Origin: Gonocerus acuteangulatus
Taxonomy: Eukaryota > Arthropoda > Insecta > Hemiptera > Coreidae
Assembly: GCA_946811695.1 (NCBI GenBank)
Contig: OX328128.1
Coordinates: 78,500,606-78,564,605 of the forward strand
Direction: 5' to 3'
DNA length: 64,000 bases
The position numbers and the translations under genes are program-made. The first letter of the stretch is position 1. The number at the start of each line of letters is the position of its first letter. Below the pieces are notes generated by a model, which was given only the letters and a program-made list of their open reading frames with translations, was not told where the DNA came from and did no database searches. Positions 33,925 to 45,815 of the stretch are shown here, piece by piece.

Positions 33925-33925
33925 C
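33297..33925 (-). repeat. Dispersed repeat, inverted sister of 46484-47045
   Basis: Long near-identity in opposite orientation to 46484-47045, for example AAATTTGAGACATTATTCAA, AATCTGAATGGTTCAGTG and GGTCAAACGGTGTGAATTTG. Ends in an (AT)n tract at 33868-33922. No coding potential. The copies are 13 kb apart. Confidence 0.75.
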
Positions 33926-34014
33926 AGTTAATTTGTACTCACAATTGAATTTGACTGAGACAGTAAGAGTGACTGAAGGATATGGGTAGGGAGAAAGAGA
34001 AAGAGTGTGAGTAA

Positions 34015-34019
<5 letters not shown>

Positions 34020-34045
<26 letters not shown>
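34020..34045. repeat. (GA)n microsatellite
   Basis: GAGA repeats, surrounded by AG-rich sequence from 33990. Confidence 0.85.
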
Positions 34046-35484
34046 TGAGAGATGTATATAGTTTATTATAACATAGTATAATGAATTGTATATAATGTAC
34101 AGTATCTTATAGAATTATATTACGATGGATTAGAATAGAGAGTGAATACCCTCTGAGCAGAGGTAGAGGTTCTCCTGTAGCTGGCACTTTAAACTCTGAA
34201 ACCGGGCCTATAGCCTGTTCAGATAGACGGAAAAGTTCGATTCAGCATGCGCGAGATTTGAGGGAAATATTCCAGAGAGTTCTACCAAGAAACAACACGA
34301 TACGTGAAACATTATAAAAAGTCCGTCACGCAGGAGCTGCATAACTAAGCACTTTCCTCAGAATTTGGGTAGTGTAGACTGGTTTCCAGAACAATTTGCT
34401 TAAAATATCCTACATAAATAAAATAAAATAATAAAGTCCGTCACGCAGGAGCTGCATAACTAAGCACTTTCCTCAGAATTTGGGTAGTGTAGATTGCTTT
34501 CCAGAACAATTTGCTTAAAATATCCTACATAAATAAAATAAAAACATGAATAGTTCTCTTTTTAATTTGTAATGAGTAACTGATCAATTATTAATTTGCT
34601 TCCAGAGTTATGTTTACACATGGTACCTATTACACTTCGTAATAAATACAAAAAACCTCATATTAACGTATTTTGATCTAACGCTGGAACAGGATACAGT
34701 CACTCTAGTGGTAGAAAGCGCTCCTTGCGGCGGCTTTGTGAACCTACGTCTGACGGGCTTTTCTATTGAAATATATTACAAATTAAACCCCCGCTTTCCG
34801 ATTGACCGATTCAGCTCATTTCTACAACACTTCTTTCTCATGAGTTACCCACGACGTATACCGCGTTTCGTTACAATACAGCAGAAATTACGACCGGTAT
34901 GAGTATATTAAGAATTTGGGTCAGGAGTAAACCCCCCCTTCTAATGAACCGATTTAGTTTATTTTTACATCACATATTTACCTGTAGATTACAACTACGA
35001 ATGCCGAGTTTCGTCGAAATATACCAAAAATCACTGCTGGTAGTGGCGAATTGGTATTGTGGGTCCGGAGTAAACCCCCCCTCCTAATGAACCGATTTAG
35101 TTTATTTTTACAACAGTTATTTACCTGTGGATTACCACTACGAATACCGAGTTCCGTTGAAATATACCAAAAATCACGGCTGGTAGTGGCGACTTGGTAT
35201 TGTGGGTCCGGAGTAACCCCCCCCCTTCTATTGAACCGATTTAGTTTATTTTTACATCTCACTTTTCTCTCTAGATTACTACTACGAATACCAAGTTTCG
35301 TTGAAATATAACAAATATTACGGCTGGCATGGTCAAATTAGTGTTTTGGGTTCGGGGTAAACCCCCCCTTCCGGTGGACCGATTTTGGTGGTTAACGAAC
35401 TCGTTCAATCGTTTGCTAATTGAATGCTATATACCAAGTTTCGTGACGAAAAAACAAAAACTCTGGCCGCTATCGTGTTAACAG

Positions 35485-35554
<70 letters not shown>

Positions 35555-35672
35555 ATTTTAACGGGGGTCATTTTCGTTCTCTACTAGGTAGGATCGATAA
35601 AGATTTGAAGAAATTTTTCAATAATTCCGTCATGAGTGCAACCTCAATAGCTACTTTCCTTCGGAGGATCGA

Positions 35673-37540
35673 AAGCAGAAACTGGCAGTTAAATACATCG
35701 CCAAAATTTACAACTCCCCTGGTCACCCGTGCTACCCATTTATCTTTAACCCCAAATATATTGACAAATACAGCCGCTCTCCTTCTGCAAGTACTCCTCT
35801 AGCACTTCGAATGGATCGTGAAATAAGCCTCATCTCCTCTGCAAGACTGCCTCGAAAAGAAGCCTCGCCTAATTCCTCCCCTTGGACCTTCACACCGCCC
35901 GATCGTCACTTTTTAACTAAAAACAAAAATTCTATGACGGACATCGAGCTACGTTCTTACCTGGGCGAATTCTTGAGCAACATCGCGGCGAAGAGGGTAT
36001 ACTTCACCGATGGTTCCAAGACAGAATCTTCAACAGCATGTGCAGTGATTGATTCTGACCTTGTTCACAAGTTCAAACTCAGTCCCCAAAGCACCAGCTT
36101 CACTGCTGAACTATTTGCTATTACCGCAGCCCTGCATCTAGCTATAGAATCCCCATAGAAGAACATACTTGTCTGTACCGACTCGAGAAGTGCCCTCGAA
36201 AGTGTTGAAGACATTTTCACGACAAACTCCCTTATCTCAAAAATTCTACAGTACACCAGAACTCTCAGAGATAATGGAAAAGTTGTCCATCTAATCTGGA
36301 TTCCCGGACATCGTGGGATTCCTGGCAATGAGAAAGCCGATCAAGCCGCTCGGGCTGCACACAGTTTGAGCGAGATTACAAGGGTTCCGTTATCTGGCAG
36401 TGAACTCGTAGCGCCAGCCATAAGCATAATCGAAGAAGGATGGAGAAACACGTGGGCCGAATGCGGGGAGCAAAAACTTAAATACGTCAAGCACGATTCG
36501 AGACCCTGGTCCTCCTCAAACAGAACATCAAGAAGAGAGGAGGTTGTTATAGCTCGGCTCAGACTTGGCCACTCCAGACTGACTCACGGCTACTTGATGT
36601 CTAGAGGAATCCCATCAGCCTGTGGGAGATGCAATCAGCCGATCACTGTAAAACACACATTCGAAGACTGCTCTCGCTCCACGATACTGCTTCAACAGCT
36701 GGGAATACCAAGAAACTTGGCGGAAGCTCTGCGGGATGATTGTGAAGCAGTTGATGTTGTTGTGGAATTTTTAAAAAAGGCGCAGCTATATCTTTTACTA
36801 TAAAATATATAATATTAATTTATATTAATTAATTTTTTTTTATATATAAACAATAATAATAAATAATAGTAATAGTAAGTATTAGTATAATAGTAATAGT
36901 AAGCATTAGTATAATATAAGAAAGTTGTTAGTTTTAGTACGTAGTAAAGTCGATGGTCCTAGAGAAATACAGTAATCACTAGTATATATCAAAACAAATA
37001 AATGAGAAAAAAAAATAAATAAAAAAATAAATAAAAATATATATACAAAAAAAAAGTTAAAACAAAAGAAGGAATAAAAAGGGAAAAAGAAGAAGAAAAT
37101 ATTTTTAAGAAATAACAAAATAAAAAAATAAAATAACAAAAAAAAATAAATAAAAAAATAAAACGAATAAAAAATAAAATAAAATAAAACAAAATATATG
37201 TTTACATTATATATATTTTTTATTATTTGTACTGTATTTATATATGTACTGTGCACTATAGATATATATGTATACTATATTTATATAAGTGCAAATATAT
37301 TTATGTGTGTGTGAATCTGGTTCTTATATCCATGCAATTTTATAAGAACAATAATTTCTCTTTTTTTCCAAACTTAGATTCTCCCAAATACAACTTTAGT
37401 AACACAACTCTATCTCTAACACATAATACTGAAAACACTCTCCATCCTAACATTAATCTTGCACAATTAAACACAACAAGGGCGGAGATGACCAAGCAGT
37501 TTTCTGCCCTTAAACTACCAACCCAACCCAACCAACCCTT
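35673..37540 (+). mobile_element. 5'-truncated LINE with RNase H, nonsense-mutated, with 11-bp target duplication
   Basis: A single frame from about 35700 to TAA 36801-36803 encodes the end of a LINE ORF2. It has the RNase H domain (VYFTDGSK at about 35998, FTAELFAI, CTDSRSAL, WIPGHRGIPGNEKADQA), the RREEVVIARLRLGHS motif and the terminal C..C...H...C knuckle (CGRCNQPITVKHTFEDC). A TAG at 36156-36158 interrupts it. The 3' UTR is AT-rich, then has a hairpin AAGGGCGG/CTGCCCTT (37481-37514) and a (CCAAC)n-like tail. The target duplication CCTTCGGAGGA lies at 35662-35672 and 37541-37551. Same group as the LINE at 785-2395, but a different subfamily. Confidence 0.9.
36805..37260. other. AT-rich simple-sequence part of the LINE 3' UTR
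   Basis: A/T-only low complexity with AAATAAAA repeats. The long Phe-rich frames on the minus strand are composition artefacts. Confidence 0.7.
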
Positions 37541-38286
37541 CGGAGGAAAGTGCTAAAACTGAGTATGCCTCATTTAAGACTACGGGAGGCTTTGAGAGGG
37601 CAGACAATGGAAATAGTGTCTAATATTTATCAATACTTAGTCAAAGCTAAGACTAAAAACGTTTTAAACCTACTAGTGATAAGGTTATAGCAGAGAGAAT
37701 TTTTAGCGCCAATTTCTCTCACGAGGAATATTAGTCAGGCCATTTTCCCTCCAATTGAACCATCTATTTGAACTGGCTATAGTTTAAATTGTTTTCAGGC
37801 TTATATTTGGCTAAGTATTGATAAATATTAAACACTATCTCCCTTGTCTGATCTCTCAAAGCCTTCTCCGGTCCTTAACGAGACATAATCAGTTTTTATT
37901 GAGTTTATAGTAGCGTCTTGTTTATTGTAATGGATATGCAAATGGCGGAACCGTCGGGAATATTTCCCTGAGAATTTGGCGCATGCGGGATTAGAACTAT
38001 CTAACTGAACGGGCTATAGTAAATCCTAATAATATTCTTGCACAAAGGCTTGACCTTTCTTCTTAATAAAGAGGATATTAATAAAGCCAGATCTCAGATT
38101 TTTTATATAGCTAACTATAATTCATTATTTTTTTTTAAATATTGAGCAAACTAAATTTGATTCATCTGTATACTTGAGGGAAAACTTGAATGTTTAACAA
38201 TAAATAAAAATTATATTTGCAGGAGCCATCAAGATCCTGTCGGAAGATGTCCTGTAAGATACTACACTCTGATGGACGCGAGGAGA

Positions 38287-38515
38287 ATATGGCCACCTTA
38301 TCTAGTAGGCGTTGAATGTACCTGTGAAAGGTAAATATGGTCACCGTATTTAGTAGGCGTTGGATGTATCTGTGAAGGGTAAATATGGCCACCGTATCTA
38401 GTAGGCGTTGAATGTGCCTGTGAGAGGTAAATATGGCTACCTTATATAGGAAGCGTTGAATGTGTCCGTGTGGGTTACATATGGCCACCATTTCGAGTAG
38501 GCGTTGAAGAAGAAG
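38287..38515. repeat. About 47-bp minisatellite, 4-5 copies
   Basis: Unit AAATATGGCCACCGTATCTA + GTAGGCGTTGAATGTGCCTG + TGAGAGGT, followed by a (GAA)n tract. Confidence 0.9.
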
Positions 38516-38740
38516 AAGAAGAAAAAAACAAATTTATTTGGTCGGCTTGATTATACACAAATTTAACAAAAAAACATAATAACATTAAGGGGTAATACTA
38601 CCTTGTAATTTTTTTTTTACCATTTTGTTTTTTATTGGTTTCAATGCTTCCTTAACTAATCAAAAATAATACCCAAGAGAGTTTATGTTGCGGATCAGTT
38701 TTTAAATGAGCCATAAATTCGATTTTTCATCTAAAGTCCC

Positions 38741-39471
38741 GGGTCTTTTTGCGAAGACCACATCCAGTTACTTTTGAAGTAGCAGTAGTGATTGTATCTG
38801 TGGATCATGCGCATAACTCCTTTGCCTTCCTATTGGAGGATTCCGATGACCAATTGCTTTGGTTCTTGCTGGGAGTAAAGTAACCTTCAACAGTGAATTA
38901 GCTTTTGTGTTTGAAAAAGCTCTGTTAACGTTAGTGAGAAAAATGAGTCTTTTACAATTAGTTCGCGATGTTCCTGACAAAGAAAAAGGGATTGGTTTCT
39001 TACTCGGAAAAATTAATGGAATCCTATTAATTTTAGCGAGTCGGTAAAATTAATGTACTTCTATTAATTGCGAGTTGGATTGACTAGGGTTTTGATATCT
39101 TCTTGAGCGAGCGGAAACGCATAGCATGTAATGCCTAATAAATGTAAAATATCCAAAAAAGAGAGAGAACATGATTAAAATATGTTAGTTCACAAATAAC
39201 GTTGTTTGTTATCCTTCATAACCTACAAAACAGTCAACTTTAATGCTTAATAACTTATTTCATAGTTGAGAGAATTGATTTTGATCATATTAACCTTTTT
39301 ATTAATAAATATTGCTTGTCATTATCTAATATGAATTATAACCGTAGATAACGAGTCAAGTAGTAATAGATAACCAGCAAAGAACCTGTAAGCTTATCAG
39401 CGAGTACGAGTAACTGTAAATCACTACTGCTACTTCAAAAGTAACTGGATGTGGTCTTCGCAAAAAGACCC
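38741..39471. mobile_element. MITE-like DNA element with 53-bp perfect TIRs and 8-bp target duplication
   Basis: The termini GGGTCTTTTTGCGAAGACCA...GTAGTGATT (38741-38793) and their reverse complement (39419-39471) match for 53 bp. AAAGTCCC flanks both sides (38733-38740, 39472-39479). The 731-bp interior has no transposase. The 8-bp duplication is compatible with hAT, but the GGGTCTTTTTGCG terminus is not the usual CAGGG form. Confidence 0.9.
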
Positions 39472-39617
39472 AAAGTCCCGATACATTTCAAAATTAAAAG
39501 CGTTTTTTTAATCTTTATTACAAAAAAATTATAAAAAAATGAACATTTTAGTATATTAAACTTTAAAGCTCTTCGCTTTAGATGCGGTGCATCATCATCA
39601 ATAAATAATAATAATAA

Positions 39618-41778
39618 AACTTTAAAGTCGATTTTCTCCAAACTATGTTTCCCGAATCGGGCGATATTCTAGCTCCTCCAACTTTCCCTCGATCAACTTT
39701 AAAGTCGATTTTCTCCAAACTATGTTTCCCGAATCGGGCGATATTCTAGCTCCTCCAATTTTCCCTCGATCAACTTTAAAGTCGATTTTCTCCAAACTAT
39801 GTTTCCCAAATCGGGCGATATTCTAGCTCCTCCAATTTTCCCTCGATCAACTTTAAAGTCGATTTTCTCCAAACTATGTTTCCCGAATCGGGCGATATTC
39901 TAGCTCCTCCAATTTTCCCTCGATCAACTTTAAAGTCGATTTTCTCCAAACTGTTTCCCGAATCGGGCGATATTCTAGCTCCTCCAATTTTCCCTCGATC
40001 AACTTTAAAGTCGATTTTCTCCAAACTATGTTTCCCGAATCGGGCGATATTCTAGCTCCTCCAATTTTCCCTCGATCAACTTTAAAGTCGATTTTCTCCA
40101 AACTATGTTTCCCGAATCGGGCGATATTCTAGCTCCTCCAATTTTCCCTCGATCAACTTTAAAGTCGATTTTCTCCAAACTATGTTTCCCAAATCGGGCG
40201 ATATTCTAGCTCCTCCAATTTTCCCTCGATCAACTTTAAAGTCGATTTTCTCCAAACTATGTTTCCCGAATCGGGCGATATTCTAGCTCCTCCAATTTTC
40301 CCTCGATCAACTTTAAAGTCGATTTTCTCCAAACTATGTTTCCCGAATCGGGCGATATTCTAGCTCCTCCAATTTTCCCTCGATCAACTTTAAAGTCGAT
40401 TTTCTCCAAACTATGTTTCCCGAATCGGGCGATATTCTAGCTCCTCCAATTTTCCCTCGATCAACTTTAAAGTCGATTTTCTCCAAACTATGTTTCCCGA
40501 ATCGGGCGATATTCTAGCTCCTCCAATTTTCCCTCGATCAACTTTAAAGTCGATTTTCTCCAAACTATGTTTCCCAAATCGGGCGATATTCTAGCTCCTC
40601 CAATTTTCCCTCGATCAACTTTAAAGTCGATTTTCTCCAAACTATGTTTCCCAAATCGGGCGATATTCTAGCTCCTCCAATTTTCCCTCGATCAACTTTA
40701 AAGTCGATTTTCTCCAAACTATGTTTCCCGAATCGGGCGATATTCTAGCTCCTCCAATTTTCCCTCGATCAACTTTAAAGTCGATTTTCTCCAAACTGTT
40801 TCCCGAATCGGGCGATATTCTAGCTCCTCCAATTTTCCCTCGATCAACTTTAAAGTCGATTTTCTCCAAACTATGTTTCCCGAATCGGGCGATATTCTAG
40901 CTCCTCCAATTTTCCCTCGATCAACTTTAAAGTCGATTTTCTCCAAACTATGTTTCCCGAATCGGGCGATATTCTAGCTCCTCCAATTTTCCCTCGATCA
41001 ACTTTAAAGTCGATTTTCTCCAAACTATGTTTCCCGAATCGGGCGATATTCTAGCTCCTCCAATTTTCCCTCGATCAACTTTAAAGTCGATTTTCTCCAA
41101 ACTATGTTTCCCGAATCGGGCGATATTCTAGCTCCTCCAATTTTCCCTCGATCAACTTTAAAGTCGATTTTCTCCAAACTATGTTTCCCAAATCGGGCGA
41201 TATTCTAGCTCCTCCAATTTTCCCTCGATCAACTTTAAAGTCGATTTTCTCCAAACTATGTTTCCCGAATCGGGCGATATTCTAGCTCCTCCAATTTTCC
41301 CTCGATCAACTTTAAAGTCGATTTTCTCCAAACTATGTTTCCCGAATCGGGCGATATTCTAGCTCCTCCAATTTTCCCTCGATCAACTTTAAAGTCGATT
41401 TTCTCCAAACTATGTTTCCCGAATCGGGCGATATTCTAGCTCCTCCAATTTTCCCTCGATCAACTTTAAAGTCGATTTTCTCCAAACTATGTTTCCCGAA
41501 TCGGGCGATATTCTAGCTCCTCCAATTTTCCCTCGATCAACTTTAAAGTCGATTTTCTCCAAACTATGTTTCCCAAATCGGGCGATATTCTAGCTCCTCC
41601 AATTTTCCCTCGATCAACTTTAAAGTCGATTTTCTCCAAACTATGTTTCCCAAATCGGGCGATATTCTAGCTCCTCCAATTTTCCCTCGATCAACTTTAA
41701 AGTCGATTTTCTCCAAACTATGTTTCCCGAATCGGGCGATATTCTAGCTCCTCCAATTTTCCCTCGATCAACTTTAAA
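39618..41778. repeat. 77-bp satellite array, about 28 copies
   Basis: Monomer: CTTTAAAGTCGATTTTCTCC + AAACTATGTTTCCCGAATCG + GGCGATATTCTAGCTCCTCC + AATTTTCCCTCGATCAA. It is almost identical throughout. Diagnostic variants are CCCAAATCGGG instead of CCCGAATCGGG, and a 2-bp deletion (AAACTGTTT) in monomers near 39950 and 40795. Blocks of these variants repeat (845 bp = 10x77+75), indicating higher-order duplication. Open frames on the minus strand are by-products of the period. Confidence 0.97.
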
Positions 41779-42005
41779 TTTTAACTGCAGCTACCTAAGG
41801 TTGATTGCTACTAATGTAGGTAGGATTTTTTTTTTCGATTCATCGATTTATAACGATTTTATGACCGATTTCGACATCGGTTAAAATAAATAAAATTTCT
41901 TGAAAATCCTACGTACTTTACTAGATTTTACCTTCTTCTTTCAAAATAATTTTAATTTTTTGTTCAAGATTAAAAATTACCGCCTGCAGACTATCGCCCG
42001 TGAAA

Positions 42006-43919
42006 AAAGTCCGTCACGCAGGAGCTGCATAACTAAGCACTTTCCTCAGAATTTGGGTAGTGTAGATTGCTTTCCAGAACAATTTGCTTAAAATATCCTA
42101 CATAAATAAAATAAAAACATGAATAGTTCTCTTTTAAATTTGTAATGAGTAACTGATCAATTAATAATTTGCTTCCAGAGTTATGTTTACACATGGTACC
42201 TATTACACTACGTAATAAATACAAAAAACCTCATATTAACGTATTTTGATCTAACGCTGGAACAGGATACAGTCACTCTAGTGGTAGAAAGCGCTCCTTG
42301 CGGCGGCTTTGTGAACCTACGTCTGACGGGCTTTTCTATTGAAATATATTACAAATTAAACCCCCGCTTTCCGATTGACCGATTCAGCTCATTTCTACAA
42401 CACTTCTTTCTCATGAGTTACCCACGACGTATACCGCGTTTCGTTACAATACAGCAGAAATTACGACCGGTATGAGTATATTAGGAATTTGGGTCCGGAG
42501 TAAACCCCCCCCCCCTTCTAATGAACCGATTTAGTTTCTTTTTACAACACATATTTTCCTGTAGATTACCACTACGAATACCGAGTTTCGTCGAAATATA
42601 CCAAAAATCACGGCTGGTAGTGGCGAATTGGTATTGTGGGTCCGGAGTAAACCCCCCCTTCTAATGAACCGATTTAGTTCATTTTTATATCTCACTTTTC
42701 TCTCTAGATTACTACTACGAATACCAAGTTTCGTTGAAATATAACAAATATTACGGCTGGCATGGTCAAATTAGTGTTTTGGGTTCGGGGTAAACCCCCC
42801 CCCCCTTCCGGTGGACCGACTTTGGTGGTTAACGAACTCGTTCAATCGTTTGCTAATTGAATGCTATATACCAAGTTTCGTGACGAAAAAACAAAAACTC
42901 TGGCCGCTATCGTGTTAACAGACATATATATTAGCAAACGATTGAACGAGTTCGTTAACCACCAAAGTCGGTCCACCGGAAGGGGGGGGGGGGTTTACCC
43001 CGAACCCAAAACACTAATTTGACTATGTCAGCCGTAATATTTGTTATATTTCAACGAAACTTAGTATTCGTAGTGGTAATATAGAGAGAAAAGTGAGATA
43101 TAAAAATGAACTAAATCGGTTCATTAGAAGGGGGGGTTTACTCCGGACCCACAATACCAATTCGCCACTACCAGCCGTGATTTTTGGTATATTTCGACGA
43201 AACTCGGTATTCGTAGTGCTAATCCACAGGTAAATATGTGTTGTAAAAATAAACGAAATCGCTTCATTAGGAGGGGGGGTTTACTCCGGACCCACAATAC
43301 CAATTCGCCACTACCAGCCGTGATTTTTGGTATATTTCGACGAAACTCGGTATTCGTAGTGGTAATCTACAGGTAAATATGTGTTGTAAAAATAAACTAA
43401 ATCGGTTCATTAGAAGGGGGGGGGGGGTTTACTCCGGACCCAAATTCCTAATATACTCATACCGGTCGTAATTTCTGCTGTATTGTAACGAAACGCTGTA
43501 TACGTCGTGGGTAACTCATGAGAAAGAAGTGTTGTAAAAATGAGCTGAATCGGTCAATCGGAAAGTGGGGGTTTAATTTGTAATATATTTGAATAGAAAA
43601 GCCGGCAGACGTAGGTTCACAAAGCCGCCGCAAGGAGCGCTTTCTACCACTAGAGTGACTGTATCCTGTTCCTGCGTTAGATCAAAATACGATAATATGA
43701 GGATTTTTGTATTTATTACGTAGTGTAGTAGGTACCATGTGTAAACATAACTCTGGATGCAAATTAATAATTGATCAGTTACTCATTACAAAATGAGAAC
43801 TATTCACGTTTTTATTTTATTTATGTAGGATATTTTAAGCAAATTGTTCTGGAAAGCAGTCTACACTACCCAAATTCTGAGGAAAGTGCTTAGTTATGCA
43901 GCTCCTGCGTGACGGACTT
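42006..43919. repeat. Long palindrome of two head-on copies of the AGTCCGTCACGC element
   Basis: The plus arm 42006-42925 and minus arm 42932-43919 are inverted copies with a few percent difference and a loop of only about 10 bp. Both outer ends carry AGTCCGTCACGCAGGAGCTGC. Each arm has the AAACCCCCCC modules, and arm lengths differ by an extra module (43200-43330). A transcript across it would fold into a hairpin of about 0.9 kb. Confidence 0.9.
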
Positions 43920-44039
43920 TTGTATACATTAACATGCCATATAGAACTTATGACATAAAGAATTGAAAAATATTGATTTATTTGTTATGAATAAATTGGA
44001 GAAAATGAATTTGATTTTAATCACACAAGGTATTATTAC

Positions 44040-44042
<3 letters not shown>

Positions 44043-44094
<52 letters not shown>

Positions 44095-44435
44095 CAGTCC
44101 CGTAACAGGCCACAAGGGCCCAGAGGGGCAGATACTGTAGAGGTATCTGATTCTTGACCGTACGGCACACTAGGGAGATAGTGTGGTCAACACTATGCTC
44201 CGGCCGCCTGATTTTCCCCTTGGCTGCTTCGACTGCAAGAGTCATTAGCACCCAAGGTACCCATTATTAATTAAATTAATTAAAGGCTGGGTGAGCCTAG
44301 GGACGACCTGGGACCCCAAATCCAACCCTCGAACGGCAGCACTAGAAGAAAAAATCTTTAGTGCGCGCTCGGGTTTTGAACCTGGTCCTCCAGTTCATTA
44401 GTCGAGTGCTCTACCACTGAGCTAACCTCGTCCCC
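44043..44435 (-). mobile_element. tRNA-derived SINE, family C (long form)
   Basis: The minus strand starts GGGGACGAGGTTAGCTCAGT + GGTAGAGC (A box) and has B box GGTTCAAAACCC. A body of about 270 bp follows, unrelated to families A and B, then a poly-A of about 52. Exact target duplication ATTATTACCCC at 44032-44042 and 44436-44446. The head resembles a TAGCTCAGTGGTAGAGC-type tRNA, but the loops and 3' end do not make a functional tRNA. Confidence 0.9.
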
Positions 44436-44514
44436 ATTATTACCCCTTAAGTTAAAATAAATGAAATATTAACTATAGGGGCTGAATCAGCAATTAAAAA
44501 TGACTCCCTGTATA

Positions 44515-45815
44515 GTATAGGATTTAGGATGTCCTGAGGCAAGCGGAGTAGGCGTTGTAGTCCGAGAGCCGGTAACCGCACGTTTCATGAAGTGTTTTAT
44601 GGACCTGGAAATTTTTCTATAATGTACTTCTTGGGTTGATAAGAAGGTAAATATGTGTTGGCAAGGCTTACCGTGGAACACCAGGTACTGCGCATTGGGG
44701 AAAGGTGCAAAAACATATTGAAATGAATGAATGAATGAATGAAATGAAATGAATGAATGAATGAATGAAAAGAAATGAATGAAACGTTTTATTCTTATTC
44801 CGGGACACAAGTCCCATAGGAATAATTTTAAAATTACAAAATAATTGTGAATTTTACGTATAAACTTAAAAACTAATAAATGCTCTCAGTATCAGTATAT
44901 AGTGTACAGCTTCAATATAGACTAGGGGTTGGGTAAAACTTGGAGGGATAGAAGATGGTGGAAGAGTCGGGATTTAAAGGTTTCTAGGTTGGTAGAATGG
45001 CGGACAGACAGAGGTAAGGAATACCATAGCGAGGTGGCACGGGTGACGAATGATTTTTCGAATATTGCTGTTCGGTGGGAAGGAATATAAAGATCGGGTA
45101 TTACGGGAGTGAACCGAGGATTTAAATTTAAGAAGTTGAAAAATATAAGGTCTTCGGGATTGAATTATTTGGTAAAGGACTGAGCCGAGGAAGTACTGTC
45201 GACGATAAAGAGGGAATAGCCAATTTAGCTCCTGGTAGAAATGTGATATGTGGGAGTCTCTGGGGATCCCGAGGATAAAACGAATGAAACAGTTCATGAG
45301 GCGTTTCGAGGTTTGCCTCGAGATCGCCAGAAAGTCCACCGTACACCAAACAACCATAGTCAAACTGGGGGAATAATAGGGAGGTTACGAGGAGTTGACG
45401 GGTCTTTGTTGGCAGGAGAGGTTGAGCTGTCTCAGGATAAATATGGATCGACGGGAAATATGATTTTTCCAGGAAAGGTTCAGATCAAATATGATCCCAA
45501 GATTTTTAACTGATTTACAATATTTTATAGGGGTGCTGTTAAGGTAAAGGGCTGGAAAAGGGAAGTGGAACTTATGAGGGATTGGGAGCCTATAACAATG
45601 GCTTTGGATTTGTCTGGATTCAGGGAAAGCTTATTAGCTGCGGCCCAAGCATTGATGTTAAGATCTACTTGCAGCTTGTCTACAGCATCTCGTAGCAAAG
45701 AGGGCTTAAAGGATAGGTAGATTTGGGTATCGTCGGCTTTGGGTATATTGCTCAAAAATAGAGGTTTATTCAGAAGCCAACTATCTTTAATGTAAAATTA
45801 AGACAATTTTACAAT
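44515..45815 (+). mobile_element. Copy of the 13684 fold-back repeat, split by a LINE
   Basis: 44550-44722 (GTCCGAGAGCCGGTAACCGC ... GGGGAAAGGTGCAAAAACAT) and 45743-45815 (GCTCAAAAATAGAGGTTTAT, TCAGAAGCCAACTATC) are contiguous in the sister copy at 13684-14536. ATATTG at both junctions fits a short target duplication. Confidence 0.7.
44723..45742 (-). mobile_element. CR1/Jockey-like LINE, 5'-truncated and decayed
   Basis: The minus-strand translation shows the reverse transcriptase active site region ADDTQIYLSF near 45738 and the following NAWAAANKLSLNPDKSKAIV. After several frame breaks come the C-terminal segments FLGSVLYQII and FVTRATSLWYSLPLSVR, typical of LINEs without RNase H. It ends in AATAAAACG and a (CATT)n tail (44723-44786). 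5'-truncated at the ADD box. Confidence 0.8.

Larger units (their letters stand above)
34316..37555 (+). mobile_element. AGTCCGTCACGCAGGAGCTGC element, split by a LINE
   Basis: The left end is present twice in tandem (34316-34430 and 34434 onward). The interior carries three direct copies of a module of about 160 bp starting at GTAAACCCCCCCTTC (34930, 35075, 35212), then ACTCTGGCCGCTATCGTGTT, (AT)n at 35494-35547, and a right end ...CCTTCGGAGGA (35662-35672) continuing AAGTGCTAAAA after the LINE. Sister copies are at 42006-43919 and 55058-55962. The class is uncertain: it has no transposase, and the only terminal inverted similarity is GCACTTTCCTC.GAA. Confidence 0.65.
34205..38025. mobile_element. 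Fold-back element split by the 34316-37555 insertion
   Basis: The left arm is 34205-34315 (TAGCCTGTTCAGATAGACGG ... AACAACACGATACGTG) and the remainder 37556-38025 (CTGAGTATGCCTCATTTAAG ... CTATCTAACTGAACGGGCTA). Together they match 20400-20845 and 31880-32655. TAAAA at the two junctions is the likely target duplication of the inserted element. Confidence 0.7.

Noticed and set aside
34708..35311. Repeated frames with RFSLFLHH...
   Set aside because: Direct repeats inside a non-coding mobile element, present again at 42281 and inverted at 43000-43600.
36906..37256. Phe-rich 116-codon frame
   Set aside because: A product of A/T-only sequence in a LINE 3' UTR.
39797..40946. 75-codon frames in the 77-bp array
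   Set aside because: They follow the satellite period, have no start context, and read through spacer monomers.
39618..41778. Resemblance to a CRISPR array
   Set aside because: There are no unique spacers between repeats; it is a head-to-tail satellite in a eukaryotic genome.
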